A stretch of DNA of 64,000 nt, taken from positions 38,620-102,619 of the forward strand of contig JAADHK010000097.1 in NCBI GenBank assembly GCA_013151835.1. Reading direction: 5' to 3'. This stretch comes from Deltaproteobacteria bacterium. GTDB lineage: Bacteria > Desulfobacterota > Desulfobacteria > Desulfobacterales > Desulfosalsimonadaceae. How positions within the stretch are numbered: position 1 is the first letter of the stretch; each line of letters begins with the position of its first letter. Below are positions 63,939 through 64,000 of this stretch, one piece after another. Position numbers and translations under genes: made by a program. The notes beneath the pieces are model-generated. The model ran no database searches. It saw only the letters and a list, made by a program, of their open reading frames with translations, and was not told the origin of the DNA.

Positions 63939-64000
63939 CTACTGCGTTGTAGCGGGTCGCGAAATGCTCGGAATACTATATGTATGCCTCCGCTTTCGCG
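63915..64000 (+). mobile_element. MITE-like element A, copy 5 (runs off the window)
   Basis: The first 86 bases match the left half of copies 1-3, with TGATGGCGTCGTAAAAAGTC at the end. It is inserted in the 5' part of the PIN gene. The right end and the target repeat lie beyond the window. Confidence 0.87.

Noticed and set aside
1..64000. tRNA, rRNA, riboswitch and CRISPR features
   Set aside because: I scanned the intergenic stretches by eye and found no cloverleaf, rRNA, known riboswitch core or spaced direct-repeat array; a covariance-model scan would be needed to exclude small RNAs.

Overview
The window looks like a chromosomal segment of a sulfate-reducing or fatty-acid-oxidising member of the Desulfobacterota (former Deltaproteobacteria). 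This is inferred from gene content: an acyl-CoA dehydrogenase, membrane Fe-S oxidoreductase and ETF cluster, FolE2, a two-cluster ferredoxin, many acyl-CoA genes, and housekeeping genes of deltaproteobacterial type. No rRNA or tRNA gene was seen. Coding density is high and most genes sit in tight runs with 1-4 base overlaps.

Layout. 193-6966 (+): lon-tsaB, psd, a leuB-type dehydrogenase, greA, rpoZ, a broken ttcA-like fragment and folE2. 6967-11869 (-): guaA, a coiled-coil membrane protein, larB, dtd and dacB, chained by 4-base overlaps. 12053-13698 (+): a TrpF-like barrel, two adjacent mobile repeats, and efp. 13885-20462 (+): a fatty-acid oxidation unit (TetR regulator with two tandem operators, acyl-CoA dehydrogenase, membrane Fe-S oxidoreductase, etfB, etfA, terminator). 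21010-28346: PHP phosphoesterase (+); cooC-like ATPase, Ski2-like helicase and cardiolipin synthase (-); U32 protein (+). 28347-30879: Fic remnant, CoA-transferase, second TetR. 31263-47133 (-): tesB, serA, a giant GlmS-like protein, a penicillin-binding protein, a three-PAS LuxR regulator, metG, a PSP1 protein, a frameshifted holB, an HU protein and lptD. 47340-58695 (+): HD nuclease, tmk, a CysK/degenerate-CysRS fusion, an unknown 326-residue protein, ferredoxin, ogt, a small unknown, RNase J, ftsK and a methyltransferase. 58709-60656 (-): methyltransferase and glycosyltransferase. 61001-63455 (+): pyrD and a chalcone-isomerase-like/OmpA protein. 63555-63938 (-): a PIN toxin-like gene broken by a mobile repeat.

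The most unusual content is non-coding or degenerate. Five copies of a 162-174 bp MITE-like element carry terminal inverted repeats and short direct target repeats, and one of them truncates the PIN gene and supplies its new start codon. A related element supplies the stop codon of the TrpF-like gene. There are two copies of a second palindromic element, and three loopless perfect or near-perfect palindromes that share a GACGTC centre but have unrelated arms. A hairpin with an 18-bp stem sits exactly at the holB frameshift, with the overlapping stop/start in its loop. Among proteins, the CysK-CysRS fusion lacks both class I synthetase signatures, and the 1252-residue GlmS-like protein carries large insertions and an internal candidate nucleophile. 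All functional statements are from reading motifs by eye; no database search was run.
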